Assembly (NCBI RefSeq): GCF_000002995.4
Contig: NW_025062478.1
Span: forward strand, 4,130,001 to 4,194,000
From: Brugia malayi
Taxonomy: Eukaryota > Nematoda > Chromadorea > Rhabditida > Onchocercidae
Direction: 5' to 3'
Length of the DNA: 64,000 nucleotides
Positions 26,797 to 38,106 of the stretch are shown piece by piece (the stretch's first letter is position 1; each line of letters opens with the position of its first letter). The notes beneath the pieces are model-generated. The model saw nothing but the letters and a program-made list of their open reading frames with translations. It did no database searches and was not told where the DNA came from. Made by a program: the position numbers and the translations under genes.

Positions 26797-28005
26797 AAAG
26801 CGATAATACAAATTGACGAATTTAAAATATTGAATTAAGCAATTTCAGGCTTTGCTTCAACATATTTATCCCTGGAATAAACCTATCGAAAGCATTTTAC
26901 TACGACCAATGCTTTTATTTTGTAGCGCTTATCACATGGAAAATGCCATAAACTCAATTGAAAATGTAGCATTAGCATAATTTAATTAGTCTAATAGATT
27001 AGGATTGTTATAACTGAAACATAAAATATAGTAAAAATTGAATTATAAGTTTGACAGTGTTCTTAATTGTATGGATGATAAGTATGAAACAACGAGTGAT
27101 AGAGAAGTGATTGGTGATAAAATAAAAAAAGAGAAATAATAAGTAGCTAATAACACTAAGAGTTGTAAATTTTGCACAAAGATTATCTAAAAAAAGTTTC
27201 ATTTTAATAGGTAAATATGGTAATTAAGTGGACATTATGAAATAAATCCCTTAATTTCATTTTTAATTATAATGTGTTTCAATTTGTTTAATACCGACAT
27301 TGATTTTGAAAACTTCAAGCTTATTGTTGCTTTTCTTTTTCCTTTTTTTTTTTTTTTTTTGTAGTATTTAATTCAAGAACCGCCAATTTCACCTGAACGA
27401 TTCATTGAATATTTCGAATTAGCTGAAAAATATAACTTAGAAAATCTTTTACGCCGAAATTTACATCGAATAGAAAATAGGTATAATTTTAAATTGGTTA
27501 TTGCAAGTTTTCTTTTTTTGCAACATAAAATATCTTATAAGAATGAACATTTACTAATGTATTTATGATTCTTTCATCAGTTATTATAAAATTAAGAAAA
27601 AAATTTTGTTATACAAAATGACATTGGTAGCTAATTTAAACTATTTAATAATTAGTGATCAAGTTGAATGTTATTACATTGATGTCGCTTTTTGATTATA
27701 TATATATAATTTAGTTAAAATAAGATTATATAGATAAAATTTCAAAATGTACACTGGAATTTCCAAAAAACAATTTTGAAAGCAATAAAATCATTTTAAT
27801 CATTTACTGAAAAAAAAAAATGCAAAAATTTTCACGATCATTTTCACGAAATTTCTCATTCAGCTGCCGACACTTTGCACTTCCAATGATCAATCATGCA
27901 GATTTCATGAAACTGACAGAACGAACAAGAAGTCAAATTTTGGACAGATTTTGTTCTGGATGGGGCGTAGGAGGGTATTCTTTTCATCTTTTTTCTTTGC
28001 TTTAA
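23053..28005 (+). CDS. BTB/POZ-domain protein with two BTB-like units and a BACK-like tail
   Basis: Probably a protein-interaction or CUL3 adaptor protein, by family analogy only. Exons: 23053-23133, 23340-23489, 23808-24032, 24438-24546, 24892-24977, 25064-25183, 25384-25566, 25986-26175, 26322-26401, 26849-26965, 27365-27480, 27864-28005. All are in phase and give 532 residues. A beta-rich N-terminal part (about 30-150) is followed by a first BTB-like unit (DITLKFKDETLQVYKALLSL, about 157-250). A second unit (about 345-450) starts VILIVNGTKLYVNKGIMK. The last part (SIENYLIQEPPISPERF... AEKYNLENLLRR) looks like the BTB end plus a BACK-like helix pair. This layout recalls the nematode-expanded BTB/MATH families, but I do not recognise the exact orthologue. 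The start is the first ATG of a frame open from 23026, so an upstream exon is possible. The 3' end may extend by splicing into 28110 onward. Confidence 0.75.
26763..26793. repeat. (GA)n microsatellite in BTB gene intron 9
   Basis: A pure GA dinucleotide run of about 30 bases inside a longer purine-rich stretch, about 55 bases before the acceptor of exon 10. Confidence 0.9.
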
Positions 28006-28109
28006 ATTAGCCAGATAAAGCTCTTCAATCAGAATATCAATGTGATCAAACTAATTATTAATACGGAATTTTAATTTGATGTAAGTTCAATAGTAAGAAA
28101 TTTTTAAGC

Positions 28110-29119
28110 ATGAATCCAACGAAACGTTTGAGTCGATTACTAACAATAGAAGGTAATGAGGGAAACACAACTGTTGAACAAGACAAAAAATTATCAACAT
28201 TTATGGTTTGATTGCATTTTTATCATTCCAGATTATTTAAATGATACCTTCCTCTATACAGCATTTTGCTTATACATGAATACTAGCCTAATTCAAAATA
28301 TAGATGACAGACAGTCACAGAACTAACCTTAAATTATCGTAGTATTTGTGATGTATACTGCAGGAGATCGATTCTCAAGCAGCTTTTGGTAGCTCGGAGG
28401 AGATAAATTGAACGCTTGAATTAACATATCAAGTTTTGTGATAAAGTAAATAAAATTGTTTATTTATACATTTTAAAAGATGTAATAAAAAATAGAACAT
28501 ACCCTCCTGTAAATGCAGTAATGGCTTGAAAGGCTTAATTTCTTTCATTGCCATACAATTAAATTTAGTGATGGGTTTTTGTAAAAGTGATGAACCCTCC
28601 TTTTTTTATGACAGCAGAGATTACAATAAATCATGATGACAAGAAACTTTTTTTCAAGAGCAAAATTAATTCCGAAGATGAGGAGACCTCAGACATGAAG
28701 GCAACAATCATTCCTGAATGAGCAGAATTCTTATTATATCTTCATATTTCACATAAAATTATGTTACATTTCAGAACTCATTTGACTTTTTTCCTGAAAA
28801 GATGAGTAAGGAAGACCATACAAATCATTTTAGATTTAAAATTATAAGATCTATCATAAAAACTCTGATAATAACAAGAAGAGAAAAAATTTATTTCATT
28901 AAATTTATACTAAATCACAGAACTTTTGCAAAATGACAAATGAAAATTTAAATTTTAGATGAACCAAAGCATTGTGAAATATATGACAAAACTGTTATGA
29001 ATTGGACATGTATTTCACATTTTGCTGCTGAAAATATGAAAATTAGTTTTTTCTCTCCTAGTGCAATAGATAGATCACAAGTTAGTGAAAGAATGGGAAT
29101 TGAATATGAAAAAAATTAA
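28110..29119 (+). CDS. Candidate small orphan gene, exon chain unresolved
   Basis: I do not recognise this product. Several short open exons with good splice signals sit here: 28110-28205 (MNPTKRLSRLLTIEGNE..., donor ATG/GTTTGA), 28364-28411 (EIDSQAAFGSSEEIN then stop), 28615-28721 (AEITINHDDKKLFF..., stop TGA), 28775-28805 (NSFDFFPEKM), and 28959-29119 (NEPKHCEIYDKTVMNWTC... EYEKN, stop TAA). One phase-consistent chain is 28110-28205, 28775-28805, 28959-29119, about 95 residues. Another ends after the 28364 exon with 47 residues. The exons could also be 3' parts of the BTB gene, because the last BTB exon has a donor-like GG/GTATTC in the matching phase for an acceptor at 28108. Composition (mixed charged residues, few repeats) looks coding rather than random. 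Confidence 0.35.
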
Positions 29120-29708
29120 ATGCAGACAGAGGCATTTTTGATGTACAATTTACAACTTATGACTAAGAATTAAACATATAAATGAATTAGCACTTAGCAC
29201 ACAATTAGTATTTATGCCCAATTATCATATACCATGTAAAAGAAGCTATGTACAAAATTTACAGTTCGGTAACTGATAGTCATGCACAGAAAAAACAAAT
29301 TCGATACATTTCTTACATATTATTACAGTATCAGTAAAATGCTTTGTTGTAAAAATAGCAAGTTAATATGTAATGCTACTATCAATTATGCGCTATCAAT
29401 TACCATTATCGCATTCAATACCGAAATGTGAATATTACACAAACTATACATGAAGTAGAATCCAGAAAATTAAGTGATATCCAGACAAATTTATTTGATG
29501 TCATATATATAGATAGAGAGATAGACAGATAATGTTATAAAAAGGGGCTCTTTAGAGAAAAAGCACAAAAAAGAGTAGTAGGTAGGGAAAATGTCATGGA
29601 TTAGAAGTTAATAGTCAAAGAAAATCTGCTAATTTCAACCATCATTTGAAGGTGCTATCACAAAGTTACAAATTTTCGATTAAATTACATCACAGTGGAA
29701 GATAAACA
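29120..29708. other. Convergent 3' intergenic region
   Basis: Nearly 600 AT-rich bases between the candidate orphan gene (+) and HINT3 (-). It contains a short ATAGATAGAGAGATAGACAG patch near 29509-29530. It is probably 3' UTR sequence of both neighbours; nothing else is supported. Confidence 0.5.
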
Positions 29709-31068
29709 TTACGTTGTATCTGGTAAATCATTTTGACCAGTTGCGGCAGGAGTACTCTTCACCTCCTTTTTTCGATCTAATCGACCATCAGCACTTTTTT
29801 TCTTTTCCAGATTATCGATAATATTTTTTGTTGTGCGGAAAAATCGTCCCGATCGAAATATTATCGACCGATATATGAAATTCATCTGCAATAATGAAAT
29901 TTTAGTTACTACGAAATAATTTGAGATGAAATAACTGCGTTTTATATGAAGATGTACATATTAAATGAATGTATATCATCGTCATTATTTATATACAATC
30001 AAATTTTAATTTACCTCTCTCGTCGGATACAGCAGATGCATATGAAGATGGCGCACAGTAACAAATATTGACCAGTGAAAGCCCATTCGTAGCAAACCTT
30101 CCACAGTATCAGCTTCACCCTTCTCCTTCAGTGTTTCGCGCAAATAATCTCGTCCAAGATGATCCATTTCTTTTACTGAAATACAGTAAGAAATGCAAAG
30201 AATTACTGTTATTACAACACTATTTGAAATTATACCAGTTTCTAAATTTACAATGACACATAATTTCAACTAAAACTAACGTGTGATTTCGAAATGTTTG
30301 AAAATAAATAATTTATTAAATTAAACTTCAGATGGACTTCTATTAGTGCAGTATTTCATAAATTTATTTTCATTATAAATTCTAACCACTGAAGAAATAA
30401 TGAAATCCATCAATAATTGCTTCAAGCAAATAAACGGTATTAGTGGTGGACAACACTGTGCAGCATATCTTCAAAAGTCTTAAGAAATAGCTCACCAAGG
30501 GGAAGATCAACAACTGTTAAATCACTTGCTTGATTGATATGCAGTTTGCTGAGTATTAGATAGTGATGTGGTGCATGTGGTGATCTATCTTGAATTACCA
30601 CCGCCTTAAATGTCGTTTCCGAAAGTAAACAGTAAACAGGAAAAAATAATTTTAAAGTAACTGCTTCAGTTCATTATTTTATAGCACAAATTTGTAGTGC
30701 GCCGGATATAATTAAAACAATCACAGGAAGAATACAAAAGTGAACAAAAAATACCTTCAGATAGCATAAGCTTTATGCATGAAAAGCATAAGTTCTATGC
30801 ATGAAATTCAAATATGACTGTTATATGTCATTAGAAGACAATGTCAGACATATAAAAAGTAAGGCATATAACTACGGTCTTAAAGAAGCAGTCTTAAGTA
30901 GTTAAAAGATTGCAACAAAACATTGTCGTAATCTATAAATCTTCTATTTCAGCTGTTCACTTGACAATCTCATAAGTGACTACTAACATTATCAGATGAT
31001 TTCAAATGCTTGTCACGTTGACCATGTATAATACTACAAAATACACACCCTCGAACTGCAGTTGCCAT
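29709..31068 (-). CDS. HINT3: HINT3-type histidine triad nucleotide-binding protein
   Basis: HIT-family hydrolase, predicted to cleave nucleoside phosphoramidates or acyl-adenylates (family knowledge). Four exons in transcription order: 31068-30988, 30604-30496, 30175-30015, 29885-29709, giving 175 residues (human HINT3 182). CVFC at residues 8-11 matches the CIFC start of the HINT fold. QDRSPHAPHHYLIL is the substrate-binding strand region. The signature HxHxHxx is complete as His106-Leu-His108-Met-His110-Leu-Leu, preceded by MGFHW, which is typical of HINT3/aprataxin-like members rather than HINT1. The C-terminal tail is lysine-rich. Intron 1 holds a 22-bp direct repeat (30764-30807). It is co-oriented with PUF60 upstream. 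Confidence 0.92.
30764..30807. repeat. 22-bp direct repeat in HINT3 intron 1
   Basis: Two tandem copies of GCATAAGCTTTATGCATGAA(AA), at 30764-30785 and 30786-30807, with three differences between them. Each copy contains a near-perfect palindrome around GCATAAGCTTTATGC. Confidence 0.8.
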
Positions 31069-32452
31069 GCTTTAATGAATCCTGTAACAATCGTTATATT
31101 TATGATCGTAGTAATAGAGAAAAACGAAAAGTAAGAAAAAAAAAATGAAAATTTTAATGATTCACGACAATCAATTGAACTGAAATTCTTGAGTTAAATT
31201 ATTTAGAAACAGAGATTTTTCTAAGCTTCTAAATCTGTGGTGTACCTCAAATTGATCCTAATGTTATCGTAATAATACCACTATGATTTTCTTATTTCTG
31301 GAAAATAGTTGCATTGATGATGACAATAGTATATGACTGCTTCCGGGGATATAACTATATCTCACATGCTACCGACTACTCCAACTATCTGCTGAAAAAT
31401 TTTTCCCATTCAAAAACAGTAACCTAGCGACCATACACGAAACAACGAGACGAAATAAAACAGTATGAATCAGTATCGCACATTCAGCACTCTTCCTTAA
31501 TTCCATTCTTTCTGATGTCTTTTGGTAATAAACACTTATCTAACATTTCGAGAACATGCGTTATCGATTTAATTTCACGATTAAAAGAAAAAGATAAAGA
31601 CTTTTCAAAAATATTAAAGAGAAAAAAGATTACTTTTTAATAATAATATCAATTATAATAAATAATTAATAATAATAGCAATAACTAATTTCTAATAAAA
31701 ATAAATAGAGCGAATGTCGAGAATGCATTTAAGTGGATGATTGTTCAAAATGGTAGTGGCCCGACGGTTTGCCTTGTTATAATACTTCATCACATCAAAA
31801 CCACCCTTCCAGCATTTTTAACACCATTCACTTCACTGAAAGTGCCTTTTTGGGCACTTTCCTTCTGCTCTGAAGTATGAAATTTAGGAAGAAGGAAACT
31901 ACCACTAAAACTCAGACATTTGAGTAGCTCAGCTTAATTTGATTCACAGGGAGAAGGAAAGAGACTCCAATTTCTAAAAAATTAAAAATTCAATTTATGT
32001 ATGTATAAAAGTATTCAATTACTGAAACACTGTTTCAAAAGTACTGCTCCGATATTTTCGGCAAAAATTTTGAAAAGTAATAATAATGAAATGTCTCATT
32101 TTATTTCTGTCCTGACAGCCAACAAAGAATGCCAAAATCAACTGATAACTATTTTAAACAAACAAACAAACAAGCATAAGTATATGAACAGAGTAATAAT
32201 AGATTGACCAGAAGTAATTCGCTCTCTTCAAGCTTTTAGTTCAATTCCTGACAATTTAAAAGCTATGCCCCTCTAATCCAGAACTCGTCATTACAGGAGA
32301 CCTACAACATTTCCCTAGGATGTTTACTGAAAGAATTCGAAATCTAAAATTTAATTATTCAGCATAATTCCAAAAGTATAGAACATTTTGAACCGATGGA
32401 GACACTTCATTTTTCTTAAGAATCTTTCATAATCTTAAATTGAGTCTAATTT
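31069..32452. other. Intergenic region between PUF60 and HINT3
   Basis: Both neighbours are on the minus strand, 1.4 kb apart. It holds the PUF60 3' UTR, a compact hairpin at 31838-31861 (listed separately) and an (AAAC)n patch near 32157-32172. No exon is supported. Confidence 0.5.
31838..31861. other. Perfect inverted repeat (hairpin)
   Basis: GAAAGTGCC and GGCACTTTC form a perfect 9-bp stem around a TTTTTG loop. It lies in the PUF60-HINT3 intergenic gap. It does not match the histone 3' stem-loop. It could be an RNA hairpin in a 3' UTR or a chance palindrome. Confidence 0.5.
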
Positions 32453-35400
32453 TCATCCTGAATAATCATTATGATCGAAGAGTATTTGATCATAATTTTG
32501 AGCTGAAATTTCACGACCAGCAAAATATCGTTTGTCTAGCGCCTGCCGCGCCGTATCTGCTTCCTGTGGATTATCAAATCGCACAAATATCTTCACACTA
32601 CCGTTTGCTGGATCTTGAGCTATTACAACCTGAAAAATACTATTATAGTTACATAGGTCCATAAAACTTTGAAGTCGAAATTTTTTTTCGAGAAATATTA
32701 TGCCTCTATCAAAAAAGATAAAATATCGGAAATGAAATTAGAATTTATTGGTACATGTGAAATTTAGCACTCTCCACATTTATTAAGCATTGGCAAACAA
32801 CACTGATGTTAAAAACGCATTCCAGTCGCTATCACAAGAAACAAAATTAAACTCTCAGTAAAGAAGTACGGAGTTCTTCATTATCATACTATTCAAGTTT
32901 ACTGCCCTCCTTACCTCTTGCACTTTGCCATATTTGTTACATTCATCACGAATTTCACCCTCCAGTTCATCGTCGCATTCTTCAATCGTTACCATATTTT
33001 TCAGCACTATCACTGTTGATCGATTTGTTCGCATTAGTTTGTGCATTAACAGATGCCTTGCATCGTTCCCTAAGTGATGGACAAATTTAGTTATACATAT
33101 TTCGAGGAAATTAGCGAAATAATTTAAACAAAATGACGATATATTCAACCAAAAAATCGGGTCAAAATACCCAAATATCAAGACCCAAGTTCGCTCTATA
33201 AAAAGAAATCCAAAATCAGCTCTATGACCAAAAGTCTTACCTCTGATTTCTAACCCTTCTTGAGCAGCCAGTGATACATCATCTGAATTAGCATTCTGCG
33301 CAGCCATCTGATCATTGAGTTCACCAGCCCGGCTTGCTGCTTCCAGTGCTTGAGGAGTGTTCAACTGCAATAATATCTACTCAAATTAAATATTAAAACG
33401 AAGTCCAAACCAAAAACCTCTAATCTAAAATAAAAAAAATGAATACAAGAGATTCTATGAAAATGTAAGCAAAAACGAATAAACCTGTGGTCCTTTTGGT
33501 ACAACGGATATTGGCTTTTTCTTCTTCTTTTTCTGTGGTTTATCATCCGGTTTTGATCCTTTTTCTTTACTGCTCCCACTCGTCCTCTGCAAATCGCGTC
33601 GACCTGGTATGGAACTATCAGAAATAACCAAAGCCATACTACCGGAATCACTTGTTGATGCGTGACCAATTGCAAGCTGATCCATTACGCCATCAGTAGT
33701 AGCCATCCTGAATTTAACTTATCAGCTGTTTTTTCTTCCATTCAGAGTAAACCTTTGCTTTACACCTTTGTCCTCCGTCTACGTATTTTTTTTTTCCTTA
33801 CTTTTGTTTTTATAAGATTTTAGTTCAATTAAACTCTGCAATCTTATCGTAAACTCGAGTCCGTTTCAGTAAACTCATTTCAACCTACTTCAGAAAATGC
33901 AGCAATTTATTCTAAACAGATTTTTTTTTTCTTTAATGGTCCAGTTTTAAAAATTTAAAAACTAACGTTTTACGATCTATAGGAGCAATGTTAGCTGGAA
34001 GTGGAGCAAATGTAGCAGGTTCAACAGCAGAATTTGTTGGAGTGGTAATGTTTATCCTCGATATTAATGACTGTGTAGACGACAATGTTGCAGGAGGTGG
34101 CGGTATTGAAGAAACCTGCACGATTTGCAAAATTTCAAAAACATACTCAGGACATTACCTTTGTTCGTAAATCTACATATAAAATTTTCTATTATAATAC
34201 AGTGAACGTTTTCAGTTCTAGCCGGATGAGTACTTTTTCTTGAAATTTTTTGAAATCAATACGTACTGGTGGCGGTGGTACCGGAATTGTGGTAGCGGGT
34301 GTTGGTATTGATGTTATTACTTGTGGTGGCGGAATGCTAACAACTTGCACAGGAGGTGTCTGCACGGCAAAACCACCAAATCCTCGACGGGTACTACCAC
34401 CAGCACCTGGAGGAGGTCCCGGTGGAAGTGGTGGCGTTGCAACAGGTGTAGGTGGCGTTGAAATCTAGAAGACAACAATAACACGTTGCACAAGAAAGGT
34501 TTCAAAGAATTAGTAAGTTTTAAAAACTTAGAAAGGAATTTCAAATTTTTATTATGTCTTTCATGTATTTCTGTCAGTTCAAGGTAAAACATTTCCTGGT
34601 ATTTCTCACAACACAGTAGAACTCTCTAAATTCATGCATATTAAAAAGAGATACCTGATTAGGAACAACTACAGTAGATGGCGGAGGTGTTGGGGGAACA
34701 ACCGCTGGAGCATACGGCTTTGCTCCTGTTACTGGTGATATTGTTGCAAGCCCGACCACTGGAACAGTTGTTATTCCAACAGGCGGAACTGTTGGAACAC
34801 CTACCGGTGGCGCCGCTTGCATATTATATGGTTGCGGTGAGCTTTGCCGAACCGTAATACCTCCTGACAACTGTAAAAGCAACAGATGCGTTTTATGGAT
34901 GCAAATTTTATGCAAATCAGAAGTTTTGAATTGAAAAAATTTGATAATGCTGAACGTTGATGAAGGATGCAGATTCAATCTAATTAAGTGAATGGATCAC
35001 ATTTCAGATTTGATTTAGTATCAAGTAGGTAATATATCCCACAGTTTATGGTTATATTTCAGCCTACCGGAGACGTGCTGGCAGTGTGAACAGGTGACTT
35101 CTTTGCAGTCATTTCTTCGGCTTGAATTTTAGCAGTAACTTCAGCAGCTGCAACAGCTGCAGCTGTCGGCAGATTCACGGCAGATGTGGGAACGATATAT
35201 GTTAGTGCATCCGGTGGTGTGATACATTTCCCAACGCGTAAATACTGACCACCAAGGTCGAACATATTCATCCCAGCAATGGCTTCATTTGCTGACTGAG
35301 CATTACTAAATTCCAAATATCCAAAACCTCTGCAACATTGTTCAACTCTTATTTAATAGATCTATAGAATAAAAAAAAAAAAAATATCAAACTGAAATCG

Positions 35401-38106
35401 CCTGCAACAGTTTGAAAAATAATTGCTTACCAGTACGAAAAAAACATGTTTCCTTCAATTTCAACGACCGATTGGTGGGTGATAGAAGTAATTAAATTTC
35501 AGTAATTTTATGTTTCTACAGGAAAGAACCGTAAATGAAATATCTGTTAAGGCTCAAAAAATTCCATTAGGAAATGGCATAAACGAAATACTAAATATAA
35601 TAGGACCAGGTAACACGAATAACATGTTCACAGTATAAAATGGCATCTGTATGCTTTTTACCTATGTCCGCTTCCAGCGTTCGGCCCCGTAGCTCTGGCT
35701 AGTTGACATTTTGTTACTTCACCAAATGCTTCAAATACACTTTTGAGATCAGATTCTGAGAGATCCGGATGAACCGATGCAACGTAGACCCTGGAAGGAG
35801 TTAACTAGAAAAGGAAGGACGTATGTGTCATAAGTCTCGAAAACCTAATTAATTTTCAAACAAATGTTTGCAAATACTCATACTTTTCGTATGCAGATAA
35901 AAGTGTAAAATTCTTAGTAGATAAAATTTTGTTGAAAAAGGTTTCATATAACTGCCAGTGAACAATTGGAAATTATTCGAGACACTACTATTATGATTAC
36001 AATGATAAATTTTGTTGATAAAAGTTTCATATAATTGGCAGTGAACAACTGGAAACTATTCAAGGCACTAATATTATGATTACAATGAACTAAATCTTAG
36101 AAAAACAACCCATAAGTATCCAAATTTGAGGTACTAACCTATGATATGCTTTCGCTTCCTGCATCACCATTTCAATAATCGGCTGAGCTTGTGGCATATT
36201 TGATGGCCGTCCGACCTCAAAATTGAGATCAGTGTGTAATACTCGAGATCTACCTAATCTACACTCTTTTGAAGCATATAACTAACACCTGTGCATCTTA
36301 ATAATGTTTTAGTAAGGATATTGAATAAAAGATCCGTCTATAAGAATTCAGCAGCCATGACAGTCCGTCCAGGATTACAAAAGAAAACACAATAAAAGAT
36401 AATAAGATAATTAACTGACTAGAACATTAACCTTGAGATTGCGGCCGCCCATCAGCACACCGTTCATCGACTCCTGTGCTAAAAGCGCTGCCTCTGGGAT
36501 TTCGTATTCCAAAAATGCGAAACCTTTGTGATGCTAAAATAGTACAACATGCAGTACAAGTTAGTTTCCTTATATAAACCAATTATTCTGCAAATCACGA
36601 TCATCGACAACGACGATAATATCATTGGAGTTATCTAACCACTAAGTACAGAACCCTTTCAATATTAGGAACATCAACAAAAAGAATTCTAAACAGTATT
36701 TCAAATAAAACTAGCGACAATTCATAAAATCTAGTCTATAAACCGCTTTGTAGACTTCATTTTTTTACGTAACTTCACAAGGAAAGGGTAGAAACATTTT
36801 CTTATCATCTCATGCCGCCTGGATTGGTATGAACTAACCCCTGTAACGGCATCCCAACTCATATTAATTGATTTGATTGGACCAAATACACCGAAGGCAT
36901 TCTTTATCATTTCTTCGCGAACTTCAAAACTGATCGAACCAATATAAACACGTGCCATAAGAGATAAAGCCTGTGCATACATTGCCACTTTTTGTTGCTG
37001 AAACAATAAGATGATTGCAGCACCAAAAATAGCACAGTCTTATGAATTGTAATGAAGACTAGTTCTGATGAAGATATATAAAAGAATTACTAAATTGCTC
37101 AGAAATTTAAAATCAGTAAAAATTTGTTAATTCACGCATTGCTCCCTTCAAGTCTCCAGAATCAGCTTTCTTCTATATGCAAAATTACAAAGAACTCCTC
37201 TTCATACAACTTATTCCTTCAATCAAGTAATATTATGAAGTTCAGAAACAACACACATTAACCTTCTTCTAAATAATTTATATACATGTTGCACTAACAT
37301 TTTGCTGGTGTGCAAGTGTCTGTCTGAGAAGTACTTGCTTGATTGACTGTTCTTTAGCATATTTTTTTGCATCTGCTAACCAATCCTTCTGCTTGCTGCG
37401 CAATTTTACAAGGCCCAACCCGAGTAGCTGAGCCTCTTTCTTAGCTCCAGGCCCAACAATAATCTTGAAAAAAGAATGAAAGTTAAATTTTTTTGAAACG
37501 CCGCAGCTCAACTAGCAAACAAAACGCGGTATAGCTTGGTATTTTTATAAGAAATCGGATATTCACAACGATTCTGTTATATAACCTGCAGCACACAAAA
37601 AAATCTTTTCGAATCAGCTTTTGAATTATTCATCCACTTCCGGTATTACGATCTAAATCCTCACTCTGCAGCGGTAGCGAATCTGTCATTACAGGGATAA
37701 TATGGAAGAAAAATTCATATAACTGATACAACACATATCTTTTTTAAACTTTTCCTTTTACAAAATACGCAACACAGGTTTCTACAAAAGGCAAAAATAA
37801 CCGACAAAATGAGATAAAATAAAAATAGAAGAGAAAATAGTTCACGAGAAACTTACAGCGCCAGACTGCGGGAGAACGGGCATTGGTACGAGAGCTTCGC
37901 TTGGCATGTATGTTGTAACAGGTACTGTTGTAACATGCGATCCTGTAGTACCATTACTTTCTGAAAACAAAAAACAAAACAAAAGACGTGTCAATAAACA
38001 AGGAAACTTTCCAACTTATGAAATAATCCTGTAAAAACGAACCTGCTTTGACCTGCATTCCAATAACAGTCGTATGGTCTGGTTGTTGTTGTTCGAGTTC
38101 ATCCAT
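32453..38106 (-). CDS. rnp-6: PUF60 / RNP-6 poly(U)-binding splicing factor
   Basis: Nuclear factor that binds U-rich tracts and helps U2AF and U2 snRNP at 3' splice sites (family knowledge). Fifteen exons in transcription order: 38106-38043, 37960-37857, 37463-37299, 36997-36839, 36533-36432, 36215-36139, 35790-35662, 35329-35068, 34870-34655, 34464-34267, 34115-33967, 33707-33485, 33364-33241, 33069-32915, 32629-32453. In-phase total is 767 residues (human 559). RRM1 (about 125-201) begins [14 protein letters not shown]2 (about 225-305) begins [15 protein letters not shown] and contains [11 protein letters not shown] Pro/Val-rich linker spans about 355-545 and a Ser/Lys-rich stretch with six Lys about 545-616. 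The C-terminal U2AF-homology motif domain (about 660-767) ends in the Arg743-Tyr-Phe745 RXF motif. TTTAG at 38110-38113 just before the ATG suggests trans-splicing. Confidence 0.95.
35920..36088. repeat. ~84-bp tandem duplication in a PUF60 intron
   Basis: Two diverged copies, starting GATAAAATTTTGTTGA at 35920 and GATAAATTTTGTTGA at 36004, both running to ATTATGATTACAATGA. They lie wholly within the intron between the exons at 36215-36139 and 35790-35662, so the protein is unaffected. Confidence 0.85.

Noticed and set aside
26849..26980. Two mutually exclusive terminal exons for the BTB gene (26849-26980 and 27365-27480)
   Set aside because: A donor at 26966 (AAT/GTAGCA) joins both in phase and gives a continuous BTB-end plus BACK-like sequence, which is the simpler model.
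33485..33706. Separate gene starting MATTDG
   Set aside because: The preceding PUF60 exon ends in phase 2 and this one begins in the matching phase, so it is an internal PUF60 exon; the internal start is kept only as a possible isoform.
34250..34468. Gly/Val-rich plus-strand frame
   Set aside because: It is the antisense of the Pro-rich linker exon of PUF60.
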